From: Antitrichia curtipendula
Lineage: Eukaryota; Streptophyta; Bryopsida; Hypnales; Leucodontaceae
Assembly (NCBI GenBank): GCA_951230915.1
Contig: OX579641.1
Span: forward strand, 18,640,254-18,704,253
Length of the DNA: 64,000 nt
Direction: 5' to 3'
The notes beneath the pieces were generated by a model. The model was given only the letters and a program-made list of their open reading frames with translations, had not been told where the DNA came from and made no database searches. Numbering within the stretch: position 1 is the first letter of the stretch; each line of letters opens with the position of its first letter. Of this stretch, positions 21,860 through 34,640 are shown piece by piece. A program made the translations under genes and the position numbers.

Positions 21860-24800
21860 TCCTTAAAGGCTTGTGGAGAATCATATACATGGTACCATTT
21901 TTTATTCCTATAATACAAACTATACACTAAAATATGGCGAGACATACACCTTTGGATTAATAATTCAACAATTAACTTATTTTGTTTAGATGTCATTTTA
22001 ACACCTCATCTTAACCATGTTCAATATGGAACCATGCAAATTATACACAAGACTATTTTGTAGTTTTTGAGACATCTAAGAGGTGGAGTAATGATCCAAA
22101 TTGAGAGTCCTATACCCCTATGTGTCGTTGGATCCGGCTCAACATAAATACAAACTTTTGTCAAGTGCTATTGTATATCATAATTCATGCATCTTCTATA
22201 TCAAATACAAAAAATACTATGTTTTGTCCAAAATTGAATTGTTCAAATTTTTTAAGTTAAATGAAGTAACATCACCTAATTGCAATCTATTTATAAAACA
22301 AAACCCTACATATTCTTTGCTAAAATGTACAACATAAATTCATAAGTCAGAGTTGACAAGGGTTGAATTTGGGTACAACTATTTTCTTCACTTTAAAAAA
22401 TAGACAAAAATAAACAAACTACCATTTCTTTTGCAAGCAGCAAAATTTTTATAATATTTTTTTGTATCCAACCATGGGATCTTGCACCAAACTACAATAG
22501 GAATGTATGGAATAAATTTTAGAAACTTTGATTGTATGAACTTCTTGTACACACATTAATTTATATTCAAATCTATGCAATTACAATGCCCAAAGCAATG
22601 ACAAAGGCTTCCTTGACAGTGAACTAAGGTAAGTGAGCCCATTAGGGGTAAAATTATATTAGTGGTGTACATTCAAGTTTTAATATTCAAGTGCACCACT
22701 AACATAATTTTTTTCCACAATGGACTCACTTACCTAAAATTAGTTTTAGTTTTTTTAATTTTTTCTTGACAAACATGGACAATTTCCATTGAAATTGATT
22801 TACGTCAACCTTAAATGATTTGAATTTGCAGACGTAGTAGACACTTTTAACCCGGGTTAACTTGGCAACTGATGTCAAGAGCCATGCTAATCGCATTTCC
22901 GATATGCAAATCTGCGGTTGGGAAGCCGGAGACAATTGGAATGAGGAGCACCAAACGATGCTAATCCAGGGGTTGGTTGCGAGGCTTCAATCAAATGCAA
23001 TTTTTTTGCCAGATTTGTAGCCCAATTATATTGTGTCCCCTAACCCCCCCCCATAAATTTATTTGTTGTTAGAGTAACTTGGTAGTTGTTTCGTAACAAG
23101 AGTCTGTCCCCCATTGCCCATCCATCATGCCCACTTCATTGATAAGTTAGCAATCAAACGGCAACAGAACTATCATGAATTAGGAGTTCTCTAGCTGTTA
23201 AATACTTTAATAAAAACCACTATTAATACCATTTCATTAACCAAAACGAGCCTTTCATTTTGGGGATACTTCCGACAAATGCAATTTCAGGTGCAAGAGT
23301 GGCGGGAGTTCCTGAAGATAGTGAAGAAGTCAAGTTGCAAAATAAATAAGTTTGTAGTTGATTATTTTGACAACTCAAATGATGCTAGACGTGTTTTGTC
23401 TAATAGATGACAAAAAAATCTATTTATGTAGGACAAAAGTGCAATTGTTCATCCTTGGAATTTCGTGCAAAAAGGAGAGATCTTGCATAATAGTTTGACT
23501 TCTAGTGAGTATTCTTGATTTTTTTTTGAAGTAGACAATGTCACATAGTATCAAAAGGGATGATTTCCATGGCCACCAACCCAACGTTCAAGAGTTTAAA
23601 CTTTTGGGCAACAAGAAAGTGTATATTTTTTAAATTAAAAATAACTATAGAAAAATTTAGATGAGTTTAAAAGATTTAGAGTTAGTAAAGTTTTTATTCA
23701 TTTAATTATGATTAATGAGGTTAAAGATATGAGGAATGTTGTTTTATTGATAGTCAAGGAATTTTCCTTGAATTTTTTTCCCTTGAACGCATTCCAAAAT
23801 TAAAAAAATTATATTAACTACAACCTTATAAGGCAATGGTTACAAATTGTAAAATAAATTGGAAATTTTTCTATACACCCTCAATTTCATCATGGTTTTC
23901 TTTCAAAATCTTGCTCAAATCAAGGTTTTGTGGCAATCTTTCATAATATTGCTCACACTAAATTGGATAAAAATGAGGGCTGTTAGACTTGGATTTTAAG
24001 ATTGATAATGTTGTGAGGCAATTAACAGTCATTTCAATATTAAAATGAGTTAATTGAATTTCATTACGAGATTATGATTCACCAATAAGAAATATCAACC
24101 TTGTCAAAATGGCCTTAGATGGATTTAAATCTTCTGGTGACATGCAAAATATTCAACTCTAAAATTAATATAAATTATTATATCTATTATAACTTTAAAA
24201 CCTTAGTGCTAAGTACATATTTTATACCTAAAATGATTGAAGATTCTTCGAAATCCAAACTTTCTTATGACCAATAAAAATAGAAACACCCATGCGCTTC
24301 AATACAATTTTGATCACTAACCATTTGTCATGTGCTTATACAAATAGGGTTCAAACTATTATACAAAAATATGGTAAAAATTGCATTTTTAGGTAGATAC
24401 TCCTAGTAGAGCCAAATGGAAATTCAAAATACGTAATACATGATTCAAGAAATTCAAAATTGTAATAAAATAAAATAATTTTTCATTACTATAGATGGGA
24501 TTAACCAAATAAGTCTAATGATCTAAATATTGTAATGTTAACTAAATGGTTGTGATGTTTTATGTGGATGAATAATTGTAAGTTACTCCATTAATCCCTA
24601 AGATAATTGCACCTAAATATGATATGTGTCTAAAACCATCCCTACAAATTCTTGTTTAGAATATACAACTTCTATTCATAGAAGCCTAGGAATATACCTA
24701 ATTTCAAGGAATTTGAAAATTCATAATTATTCATTTAGTACTTTGAAAATGTATTTTACAAGATTCTAGAATCTCCTTTTGTTATACACAATCATATTTG

Positions 24801-26825
24801 TAGGTCATGGTGTTCACTTGAGCATCAAGGTAATACTATCACCAAAAAACAAACGAAATAACAACTATTAATGTTTACAATTTTTTCTTTTTGAGCAATA
24901 TATCCACAAGGTGGACCATTCATGTTCCTTTACTTTGATAAGGATAATGTTTCAAAAACTAGTTTGAACAAATGTTGGACAAACCTCTCAAATATTGTGG
25001 GTATTCATAGTACCCTTTTAGCATTTGGGATTTCAAAAGTGGACAAACTGAAATGGTTTTCTTTGTAGTTGTATTGATCTCTAGAAAACAAACCTTGTTG
25101 TGGTTGTAGTGTTATGGAGCACCTATTTATGTAATAAAATAAAAGACAAAATTTCAACTAAAATTGGGTGAAGTTGAAGAAAAATATGTGAAAATAATAC
25201 ATAAGAGTTATATTCCTTCTGTCCTTCTAAATACTTCTAAATTAGGCATAATCCATATCCCACTAGAAAACTCCATTTATTAATTTTGGCTGTTGAATAA
25301 GCATTGATTGTGTTGAATGACCTCGTGGGGGCAAGTGGCAACCAATCACGGAGCATTCCTCTCCTAGCAAGCTTAACCTTGCCCATATGAGGCACCTTGT
25401 ACTTGCTGCTTTCTCAAACAATCGTGTTGACAATGGATTTGGTGACCACTTGGATGCTATGAGGATTTGTTCATGAAGGGGATTAGCCGGTTTCATTGTT
25501 GCGGGTATTTAGGTTGGGAGTATGATCAAAAATTCCATTTCTAAAATCCCATTTGTAGATTTTTTTAAAATCCCATTGTTGCCACCAACCTTTAAATCAT
25601 TTAGCATGACAAGCTAGCATCATTCACAAACGATGCTCAAATATGATACTTTCCACATAGATTTTAGGTGCCTTAACGGCTGCGCCTAAGCTGGAGATCT
25701 TGTATAGATCTAGGGGATGGATTATCGGTTCTTGAATGCATGTATTGGTGGCACAAAGACTAAAAATACAATTAAGCCCTTATAGGTAAGGTTTTGGGTG
25801 TTTCTTGGCAAAACAAAGGGAGTGTGATCAAAATTAAATTGGTAAATGTTTCAAAATTGATCGAGCCCTAATTTTAATGCGCTCATGTTGAACAATATGC
25901 GACAAGCATCTATTTTTCTTCAGATTTTTTAAGGCACACTGTTTGGGAAGAGCTCGGGTTTAATCCTCGCTTACAACCAAATAGTAATGTGACTATTGTC
26001 GGTAGCAATGATGAAGCTAGGTAACTTAACTATGCTACAGAATTGCAGAATTGTGAGGATATTGTTCCATGTAAGGTAAATCTCCCTATGACAAGCAGAC
26101 CACCTAATGCAGACATCTACAAAACCACCTATTACAGCCTTACATCAACCCATTTCAGATTTTTGTCAATAAATGAGATTATGACTTCATTAGGTTGGTT
26201 AGTGGCCAAAATCAATGCCTTGGGAGATGGCCATGGAGTTATTAGTGACTATCATAGGACACATACACCTTTCTAGTGTAAACTTGTCGTAGAAAGTTAT
26301 TTTTTTTATTCCTTCATGTCATAGCCATGTTAGAAAATCTGGTGATTGCTTTAGATGGTAAGATGACCATTATAGAAACACTTTTTGTTGATTTGGGGTA
26401 GTCTACAGATTCTTTTAGACCAATTGGGCAGAACACTTCAGAAATTTATAACTACTTCATACTTTGTCCAAAAAATAAAATTCCAATTGCTTCCTTCATT
26501 TCTCAGATTTGTCTTTGTATGAAAAAAATCAGAATTTTTTTGGTAATGGCAACATGACAAATCAGTTATTTTGCTTGTCATAGGAAGGTTTACCTTACTA
26601 TTGTTGAAAAGATAAGTTGTTAGCTACGGTTTGAAAAAACACAAACTATTTTTTGTATTTTGATGCTGGTTCAAAGACCCAAATGACTGAGTACCACAAA
26701 GTGCTCTTACTAATAAATGTAAGATGAATGACAACTTACAGACATTCAAATTTAGGGCCTGGGCATATGAAAATCTTTGAATGTGTGGAATAGGAAACCG
26801 GTCAACATAAGGTAGGAGCACCAAT
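21860..26825. other. A+T-rich intergenic region with repeat debris
   Basis: No gene is recognised across about 5 kb. A fragment at about 22455-22560 (CCATGGGATCTTGCACCAAA) matches the internal block shared by the TTAA elements, without their termini. A small MITE lies at 22627-22735. The rest is A+T-rich, with ORFs under 80 codons and no motifs. Around 26.0-26.3 kb composition is more balanced, but no domain is seen. Confidence 0.45.
22627..22735. repeat. Small palindromic MITE, about 109 bp
   Basis: AGGTAAGTGAGCCCATTA at the left pairs with AATGGACTCACTTACCT at the right. A second pairing block is AATTATATTAGTGGTG / CACCACTAACATAATT, with a short A+T-rich loop. It is non-coding. The superfamily is unclear; TA or TAA-type flanks are possible. 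Confidence 0.7.
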
Positions 26826-27677
26826 ACACTAAAATCTATATTTAGTGTTGGATTGCATTTAGTGTAATTACCAACCTACCCCACTCAACATTAAATTTGA
26901 ACTTTGGAGTAATTAGTGTAGTGTTAGACTTGAATGCGTTGCCTTTGCCTTCTCTTCCCTTCTACCTTCCCCTTCCCTGGTCTTCCCTTGCGATCGGACT
27001 TTGTTTGCCTCTCTTGCCCGTCGCATCGTCCCCTCTCGCACAATCCTCATTCCCAACTTGGTCTCTCTTCCCTTCCGCCATTGCTCTCCTCCTCACGATC
27101 CAACAAGTGATGGAATTTTTTTTGTGTGTGTGTGTTTATACTCTACTCGTTCCCGCCGCTTTGGCGTTGTTTGAATCTCCCGCCGCTTCCTGTGCCCGAC
27201 TGCGGCTCATTTTTGCAGGTTCTGCAGCTCGATTTTGACCCGTCGTCGTCGTCGTCGTTTTTGTTTTTTTTACTCTCGCTTGGCACTGCAGGAATTCCAT
27301 CATGGCTGCCCTCCCAGAAAATTCCACACCTCAACGCTTGCAACATGTTTCCACCATTGCTGTCCGCAAGTGCAACATCATCTGGATGGTTCAAGATGAA
27401 ATCGTGCACGGCATCCGCGGGCTCTTCCTTCATTACAAATATTTTCACATTTTCTACTCCTTCCATCATTTTCCTTGTCTTCAATCTTTTCCTTTGCAAA
27501 TTCATTTTTTTAATATGTTCTAACACTAAATGTAAACATTTTTGGATTTCAGATTTATCATAGAGTATATTTAGTGTTAGAAATTACATTTAATGTTACT
27601 TATTTTAGTAGGCTTAATGATATTTAGTGTCATGGTTCGTAAATAGTGTTGCTAACACTAAATATAGTTTTTAGTGT
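26826..27677. mobile_element. TIR element with TTTAGTGTT subterminal repeats and GC-rich cargo
   Basis: Left end ACACTAAAATCTATATTTAG and right end, read inward, ACACTAAAAACTATATTTAG form inverted termini. Further TTTAGTGTT/AACACTAAA units lie within about 110 bp of the left end and 160 bp of the right end, a layout like the transposase-binding subterminal repeats of CACTA or hAT elements. TA flanks both ends (a TA duplication with CACTAAAA termini is one reading). The centre (about 26940-27460) is far richer in G+C than the ends and differs from all nearby repeats, which suggests captured host DNA. No transposase is present. Confidence 0.62.
27143..27508 (-). CDS. Hypothetical ORF in the cargo of the TIR element
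   Basis: The minus strand carries an open frame of up to 127 codons, including EEPADAVHDFILNHPDDVAL, then a lysine/aspartate-rich stretch that comes from a (GAC)n-type run, and a Gly/Ser/Gln-rich end. It has no domain I can name. The plus strand is also open for over 100 codons in two frames, so part of this is composition. It is best read as a fragment of a captured gene; expression is not implied. Confidence 0.22.
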   Translation of the reverse strand, partial: KMNLQRKRLKTRKMMEGVENVKIFVMKEEPADAVHDFILNHPDDVALADSNGGNMLQALRCGIFWEGSHDGIPAVPSESKKNKNDDDDDGSKSSCRTCKNEPQSGTGSGGRFKQRQSGGNE

Positions 27678-30512
27678 AGTCAATCATTTAAGTGATTTTG
27701 GAACCGATGGTGAGGAGTATAAGGTGGTGGAAATTTTTTCCATGATAGGAAGATAGGAAATATGGGGATTGAAAAAAAATTCAGAATTTTATTCCCAAAA
27801 TTGAAATTACTGTGAATTTGGGAGTCAAAAAGTGCACTTGTCCAATAGCCAATGTCTAGAGTCTTTCAATTCTAATCATTCAAAAACTACTTTCTCGCTC
27901 ACTACTTTAGGACATGTGTCATAACTTTATTAGTTCCAACCTTGACAAGGACTAAAAAAACCTATTCCAAACTTGAGTTCCAACCGAATGTTGGAAATGG
28001 TGCACCCTACAAGTTGGATACTGGGCATGGTTGACAACTGGTGCCTCAACCTTATGTTAATAAGTTATTGCCATTGAGAATTCATCCATTAAAATAGGTT
28101 GTTTATTTTGTTTGTTTGTTTGACACGGTGAGATCTCATGGACCATACATCCCCGGTTGCATGCTTGGTACTGTGAAAAAGCCTCAGGTAAGAGGGATGC
28201 ACGGGCTTTGTTCCATGACATTTAGATGACATTTAGACCTATGGTGTGAAAGTTATTGAATTTCAAAAGTTTTATGAATAAATCAATTTTAAATATAAAT
28301 TTTGTTTTGACTGGCACAAGACACAATAGTTGTAATGGAAATACAGTCAATGACTACAATTAAGTTATTATATGAATGATAAAAAACATTAAATAAATTT
28401 ATCCATGATAAGCATTATGATGGCCCCACCTCCAACCCCCAACCCCAACCCCAACCCCACCCCACTCATAGCATTATTCACCCATGTGGAAGGCTCTTTT
28501 CTGAGTTAAAAAGTAGTTTAGCTTGCTGTTATTGGAAGATAATTTTCCAACAAAGAGTCAAACCAGCACCAATGTGTTGACATCATATAAATCTCTTCAT
28601 TGAAAGAGTATTGACACAAAATGTTTTTTCTCCTTGAATTATACCAAATGTCAAGACAAATAGGGTACGGTTTTTTAACTTTTAAGCAGTGCTACCTTAT
28701 GTACTAGCGTACTGCTCTCATCATGTGACCGTTTGTACAAGATCTGTGATCCCTATTTTTTTTCATTTCATTTCATTTCTTTTTTCCCCCAAAAATCCAC
28801 AAACGCCAAAAAGAACACCCAAAGCCCAGTGGGAACAAGTGAGTGCATTCAATCTTTCCCTATGGAAGAAAGGACAAACATTGCCACACGTATGATGGAG
28901 GCAATCTGCTGACTGGAGACATCATCCTGTTTTCTGTTTGCTAGTGAGAGCCTTTCCTTTAACTTACCGGTATTATGATTATTATTATTATTACAACAAC
29001 AAAGGCCCCATTCTTTTACCTGAAAATGATCATGTTATTATTTTCTTTGCTCATATGAAGAACAGGGGATGGGAGAAGAAGGAAGAAGGAAATTAATCTG
29101 GTCACTTTGTTTGTTCTGAATCTCTTTTGTTCCAGGTCGAACACGGGAATTGGTAGAGGCCAATGTACTTTAATTTTATTACCCAGGGGTGGGGAGGGGA
29201 AATGAAGTTTCAACGGCGAATTGAAAATTGAAAAATTGAAAAAATAAAAAACAAAAAACAAAACTTGTGTGTGTGAGAGTCAACTTTTTCGATGATGGAT
29301 GTCTGCCTACCTACATTACCAAGTCAAATGCCACAAGTCCCCCCCTTGCAATGTGCATATCTTCAAGCATACTTTCAAGTGGGTGCCGTCCCACCAACCC
29401 AATATCAGATATCATCCCCCATTCAACAGAAGATCATTGCTAATTAAATAATGGAATTATTACAATTTCACTTAAACTCAAAGGGGTCACAACTTACAGC
29501 TAATTTCCAAAAAATTGAAGCCCCAAAAATTGAAGCCCCCCCCCAATTGAACCTCTTTGTTAAGAACCTCAGTCTTACAATGATTGAACTAGGCTTCCGA
29601 TTTCGCAGCTGACCGACAAGTGGAACAACTCCGATGGACCGTTTTGTATCCGATCTCTCGCTTCCAAATCATTGCAGATAGAATTGTGAATTCAGGCCTC
29701 ATGAAGATCACACCAGTTAATTAGTTTTCGAAACAGTTCACTATATTATAGAAAAAAAAATGATCCTTGTGTCCATGAAATGATGCACCATCTTTCAATT
29801 GATATTTTCAAGGATGGGCAACAACAACAACAACAACTCGGCGACCATTGCGAGGCATGATGACATGATCACACATGGCCCCCTTTTTAAATGTGGCCTT
29901 TTAACTCCAAATGATAGCCGGTGACACAGCCGCGATCATAGCATAGCTTGGCCACCAATGATCAACATACAGACTACTATCATACATACTCAAGTCACGG
30001 CTTGCAAGTCGTCGATCATCACGCTAGGGTTTAGGCCAATGGAAGTTTAGGGTTAATTAAACCAATGAAGCGCGCTCGGCCTTGGGGAAATCAGTTATCC
30101 TTGCTGCTGGCTAGCTACGGATGGCCTTGAGTGTGGTTTGAATTTGGGATTTTTTTAATAACTGAAATGTAAACTTGAGTAACTTAAGTTGGGTCTAGCT
30201 AGAGGTCCAATTTTCGCAAAAGTTTTTATCCGAAGTTGACAGCTCAAATGATAGGGACACTCAAAGTTAAAAGGGTGATGAGCTCCCTGTCCCTGCAGCA
30301 TACAGGCCCAGTTGTGTTTTTTCCAGTTTTGTTTTGTGGGTGGGTGGGGCATTCATCAGCCCTGGCCCGGCCTGCACGCAGTGCCTTGCCTGTCACAAGT
30401 TGGAGGGCCGTGCAAGGGAATGCAAGAAGGTACTCAGCAGTCAGCACACTCAATGGATGAAGGCAATGCACATAAATCACAAGCAAACAAACAATCGTAA
30501 TGCCCTCCTTCC
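27678..30512. other. Intergenic region with simple repeats
   Basis: No gene is supported. Simple repeats: (CCAACC)-type at about 28424-28466, (ATT)n at about 28976-28992, A-rich AATTGAAAA runs at about 29218-29263, C-run/AATTGAAGCCCC repeats at about 29517-29549, and (CAA)n at about 29819-29836. The DNA at 30240-30500 is locally GC-richer, with ORFs in several frames, and resembles the other gene-free GC islands. Confidence 0.45.
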
Positions 30513-31446
30513 TTGACCCCTAAAGTCCCGAGGCCATTTTCCCATCAAAACCGACTCAAAACTGCCATTTCTAGAGCAAAGAGCAAAAAAACAAATTTAA
30601 TGTTTATTTTGCATAGTTAACCGTAGGATCTTGTACTAGACTAGTGTAAGAATGTGTGGAAGAAATTTCAGAAATTTTGACCATGTAGATTGCAAGATAT
30701 TTGCATTTAAAGTGAAGGAATCTAGGTTTTTTGTACCTTGCTCAACTACATTTTTTGGCTTTGAACCTTTTTAACTTAAAATTTTTGCTCTAATGATTTT
30801 GAATTTCTAATTTTTTATAATGAAGAATTGAGTTGAGAATCTAGAAATTTTTTTTTAAGAAGAAACACTTAGTTTTCACTCATTAAAAAACTGTTAAGTA
30901 GAAGTAGGTTCAAGATTGAAGGAAAAATTAAATCATTAATAGCTCTAAGATAGAATTGAAATATACTAATCTCAACGGTGAGATTGTTCTAGCAAAAAAT
31001 CTTGACCTTGTGAAACTTTTTTTTTTTTTTTAATTGTTTAAATTGAGTTCAGAAATGAGTCCTACAAGTTGTTTTTTCAAAAAGATGCTCTAACTGCCCG
31101 AAAAATAAGATTGACCATAACTTTTGCATAACAAATCCAAATGGAATGAATCAAAGCTTCGCATGTAAATAAAAATAAAATCTATATGAAACAAATTTTT
31201 AAAATTTAAAATTTAAAGTTTTTTTGAGGATTTTTATTTGCCCGCCGAACTAAAATTTGGGGGTTTTGTGCCATAAATTTTTCTCCCGGGCACCAATTGA
31301 AATAAAAGTTACATTTTCGGAAAGCTAATGTGACTCTCTATCTTCACAAAAAATTTCAGAAAATCACAAAAAATATTGAGACCGTAGAAGCTTGCTAGAA
31401 ATCCATTTTGTCCCCCAAGGGGACAACTGGGACTTTAATGGATTAA
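30513..31446 (-). mobile_element. TTAA-family element, subtype B, copy 4 (inverted)
   Basis: Left end TTGACCCCTAAAGTCCCGAG (one base off TTAA); right end GGGACTTTAATGGATTAA. It carries TTAACCGTAGGATCTTGTAC near the left end and two consecutive GCCCG...CCATAA modules near the right. It is about 0.93 kb, non-coding and opposite in orientation to copy 3. Confidence 0.72.
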
Positions 31447-32292
31447 TCCTTAAGCGCTCCAACGTCCATATTCTGGATGATGAATAGAGGGCTTGCAAGC
31501 ACTGTTTAGTTCAACTAGTTTCTCATTCATCCAATGTAATAGTTACTTGAATGTTGAAAAGACAACCTTCCTTGATGACCAATTTCATTGAATTACAACA
31601 AATGATGTTTTTTTTACAAAGATACAAGCAAAAATGTGCCAAAATTCAAAAAGGATAAAGGTGTTTAAGGATTAAGCAGCTATTGATTGATCAGATAGAC
31701 CTGGCCTCTGAATAGACAAACCGGCGTGGCCACATCATATTATATGGCGCAAGTTGAGAATCATATTGAATTGATAATAAAAAGAGGATTTGTCGCATAG
31801 ATTCAGCCCTGACTGAGGAATATACAATAGTCAGGAAAAGGGATGATTGCTGTGCACAGTCTGGAGTCTGGACTTATTATTAACGCATCCGCTAGCAAGG
31901 AAAATTAGTTGAATCCTCTCAATAAGAGAAGATGGCCACCAGAATAATAAAAACACCAAATAAAACACCAAAATGTCATCACCACAGGGACAAAGAGTGC
32001 AGATTTTTTAAGTAAGGGTACTTACACTCGGCCTCACTCAGGCCTTTATTCTGCCTAATCAATTGGAGAGCTTACAAAAGGCTGAAATGGGCAGAAATCA
32101 ATTATTTAAAGGAGCATAGCATAGAGTCATGTTATAGCAATTAGAGTGGGGGGAAAATTTGGTACATATCAACCTCACTGTATAGATTAGAAAATTATCC
32201 AAATTTATTACTAAAAAAATTGTAATAAAAAGTTGAAGAATTTTTTTGGTTTAGCAGTTCTTGTTTTTTTAGGAGAGACAACAAATGGGGAA
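31447..32292. other. Intergenic spacer
   Basis: A+T-rich, with no gene, RNA gene or clear repeat terminus seen. Confidence 0.5.
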
Positions 32293-32440
32293 TGGCACCA
32301 TTCCACAACTTTGGCACTTTTACAATTTAGACCACACGGAGTGAAATGTACACTAGTTCTAAATGGCACTTTTGTAGTTCAAATCACACGGTCTGAAAAT
32401 GGCGTTTAGAATATGCCATTTTAATGATATTCCCTATCAA
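32293..32440. repeat. Dispersed foldback repeat (ATGGC/GCCAT family), copy 3
   Basis: GGCACTTTTACAATTTAGACC, then AAATGGCACTTTTGTAGTTC, and a palindromic end AATGGCGTTTAGAATATGCC. It is the fullest match to copy 2 (8618-8716). Confidence 0.5.
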
Positions 32441-32789
32441 TGTTTGGAATTTTTCAAACTCTTGAGTGAAGATGGCTTGATAAGCAATGTTTGGAGATGT
32501 ACACCTTTGAATGCAAAATGACCTAGTGAACGATATGTAGGAATTCACATTTTTTAGTGAAAATAGGCTTGCTAACAAACAATGATGTTTAAGACTTCTA
32601 ACCCTTGTTGCAGAGAAGATAGCCTAATAGAAGTCATTTGGAAATTTACACCTTTCAATCAAGATAAACTAATTCTATTAAGCATAAGTAGTTTCACACT
32701 TTTTGTTCAAGTATAGCCTAATATTAAGTAATTAGCACGTTTAATTCATCCCTTCAATTTCAACAAAATTTGCAAAATTGACAAAATCT

Positions 32790-34135
32790 TGTTAAACCAA
32801 AACTCCACATAAATGTCCAGTGCCTATGGACAAAACCCTTTGTCCACTTGATTGTTTGGCTTGGTGTGGAGGGAAGTTGCCATGTCATCATTGGTTTTGT
32901 CCATCCGGTGAATGGTTTGACACATGGAACTGGGCATTCAATAGGGTTAAATTTGTGAAAGTTCCTTAGTAGTTGCAATATTGTTCCACAGAAGCTCCTT
33001 CATAATTCCTTCTTCCTTAATCCTTGAAGAACCAAACACCATTTTTTTGACAACATAGCGATTTTGGATAGCTCACTACAACCGAAATTTTTTTTCCCTT
33101 GAAATTTTCACTCAAGATGTGCCCAAGGAGTAGCTTTAAGGCCCAACAATTTTCATAACTTTTGACTACATGGTTAAAAAGTTATTGCATGATATGTCAT
33201 TTTCAATGGTCGGCGGGTAGCCCGGGCAGTTGAAAAAACTTCTTTAAAAATCATTTCTTAAAAAAATAAAAATTTGAAATTGGTTGTTTAGATTTATATA
33301 TATGCGGGAAGCTTTTAATCATTCCATTTTGCTTAATGAGATGAAAGTTATGAAGAGTTTTAGTTTGAGGGTAGTTATGGAGTCTCTACTCTAAGATAAA
33401 TTTTGAAGTCCTTTTATTTAATTAATTTTCAAAAAAGTTCAGAAAAACTATTGGGTGCAAATTATTTATTACAACATTACAACCGTTGGGATTGGCATTT
33501 TTCAATTCCATATTTAAAATCTTAACAATTTAGTGTTTTGAACATTTTCTACCTCTTTCTACTTACTATTTTTTTCCTGTATGTTTTACAATTCCAAATG
33601 ATCTGAAATTTTTTAAGCATGTACTCAACTTGCCTTGAAGAATTTATCCAAAGAGTAACCACCATTTTGGACATTTATTTCATACAAATGTGACCTTGTG
33701 AAGTGCAGCTACCCGGATTTTTGCAGGGACATAAAAAGGATTTTTGTCAATTCAACTTGCAATACACACGGTGGAAAATTTATTACAAGATTCTACGGTT
33801 ACATTTTTTCAAAATTGTTTCTTTTCTAAACTTTGGTACTTGTAATCAAAATAGCAATTTTGGAACATTTTTGGTGAAAACATAGTCTCTGACCTTTAAA
33901 GGTTAACCAACCCCATTTTGTCTACTGGACAAAACTTGGGGTCACCTCCCAACTTGATCCCAAACTTGTCCACTACAACTATGACTTCATCTTGAGTTTT
34001 GACAGGAGTGGGTGATGACATGGCAATTTCATCAAACAACTGTCCGTCAAGTGCTAAAGCCCCACTGGACAAAACCGCCTAGGCTTTGACCAATGAAATT
34101 ATAGAGATTTTTGTCCACTACTTGTGGACGTCCAT
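32790..34135. mobile_element. Possible TIR element with TGGACA subterminal repeats, interrupted by a TTAA element
   Basis: Clusters of TGTCCA/TGGACAAAA occur at 32814-32910 on the left and 33920-34130 on the right. The outermost blocks (CCACATAAATGTCCAGTGCC...TATGGACAAAA and, inverted, CCTACATGGACGTCCAC...AGTGGACAAAA) are rough inverted repeats. The TTAA element at 33017-33906 lies between the clusters. Exact ends and a target duplication could not be fixed. Confidence 0.4.
33017..33906 (+). mobile_element. TTAA-bounded element, subtype A, copy 5
   Basis: Left end TTAATCCTTGAAGAACCAAA; right end GACCTTTAAAGGTTAA. It is closely similar to copy 1 over its whole length (for example AAGGCCCAACAATTTTCATA and ATGAAAGTTATGAAGAGTTT) and carries GATTCTACGGTTACA near the right end. 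It is 0.89 kb and non-coding. Confidence 0.75.
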
Positions 34136-34229
34136 GTAGGAAACGTGTCTTACCCACACTATAATTCCAAGCTTCATCAAGCTTTATATCAAAATCTTCC
34201 ATCAAACTGACTCAAAGCCATGGAAAACC

Positions 34230-34640
34230 CGGCCCTCCTACAAATTAGTGCAGGGAGTGGAATTAGTGAATCCCACAGCCCCAGCACGAGGCAGGACAAG
34301 GCGCCCAGGGCATGAACCCCCTCGCCACGTGTCACGCCCCCTCGGCTGGCACTCCCACACCCTTGGTGCTGGCTGGAGACAGTCTCGGCTTGTTCGGCGC
34401 TGACCCTAGAGTTCCGTTCCTCTCCAGGCCCCGAACCTGGCACCCGTACCCTTTCTCTCTGCCCTACAGTACAAGACCCCCTGCCCCAGTCCCCTGCATT
34501 ATACCCCCTGTACTGTACAGTCCACTGCACTCTCCCCTGCACTCTCCCCCCTGCACTCCTCCCCTGCATACCAAACCCCATGGCGGGCGTGAAGGGGGTT
34601 CCCCCGGCCAGGCCGCGCAGGATTAATGTGGAACGGTTAC
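34230..34640. other. GC-rich island with short tandem repeats
   Basis: High G+C, with a CCCCTGCACT-type degenerate tandem array at about 34508-34572. ORFs over 100 codons exist on both strands here (proline-rich and glycine-rich), which is expected from base composition. No domain or splice pattern supports a gene. Confidence 0.45.

Noticed and set aside
34189..34626. Overlapping ORFs over 100 codons on both strands
   Set aside because: Proline-rich on one strand and glycine/arginine-rich on the other in a GC-rich tandem-repeat area; composition explains them.
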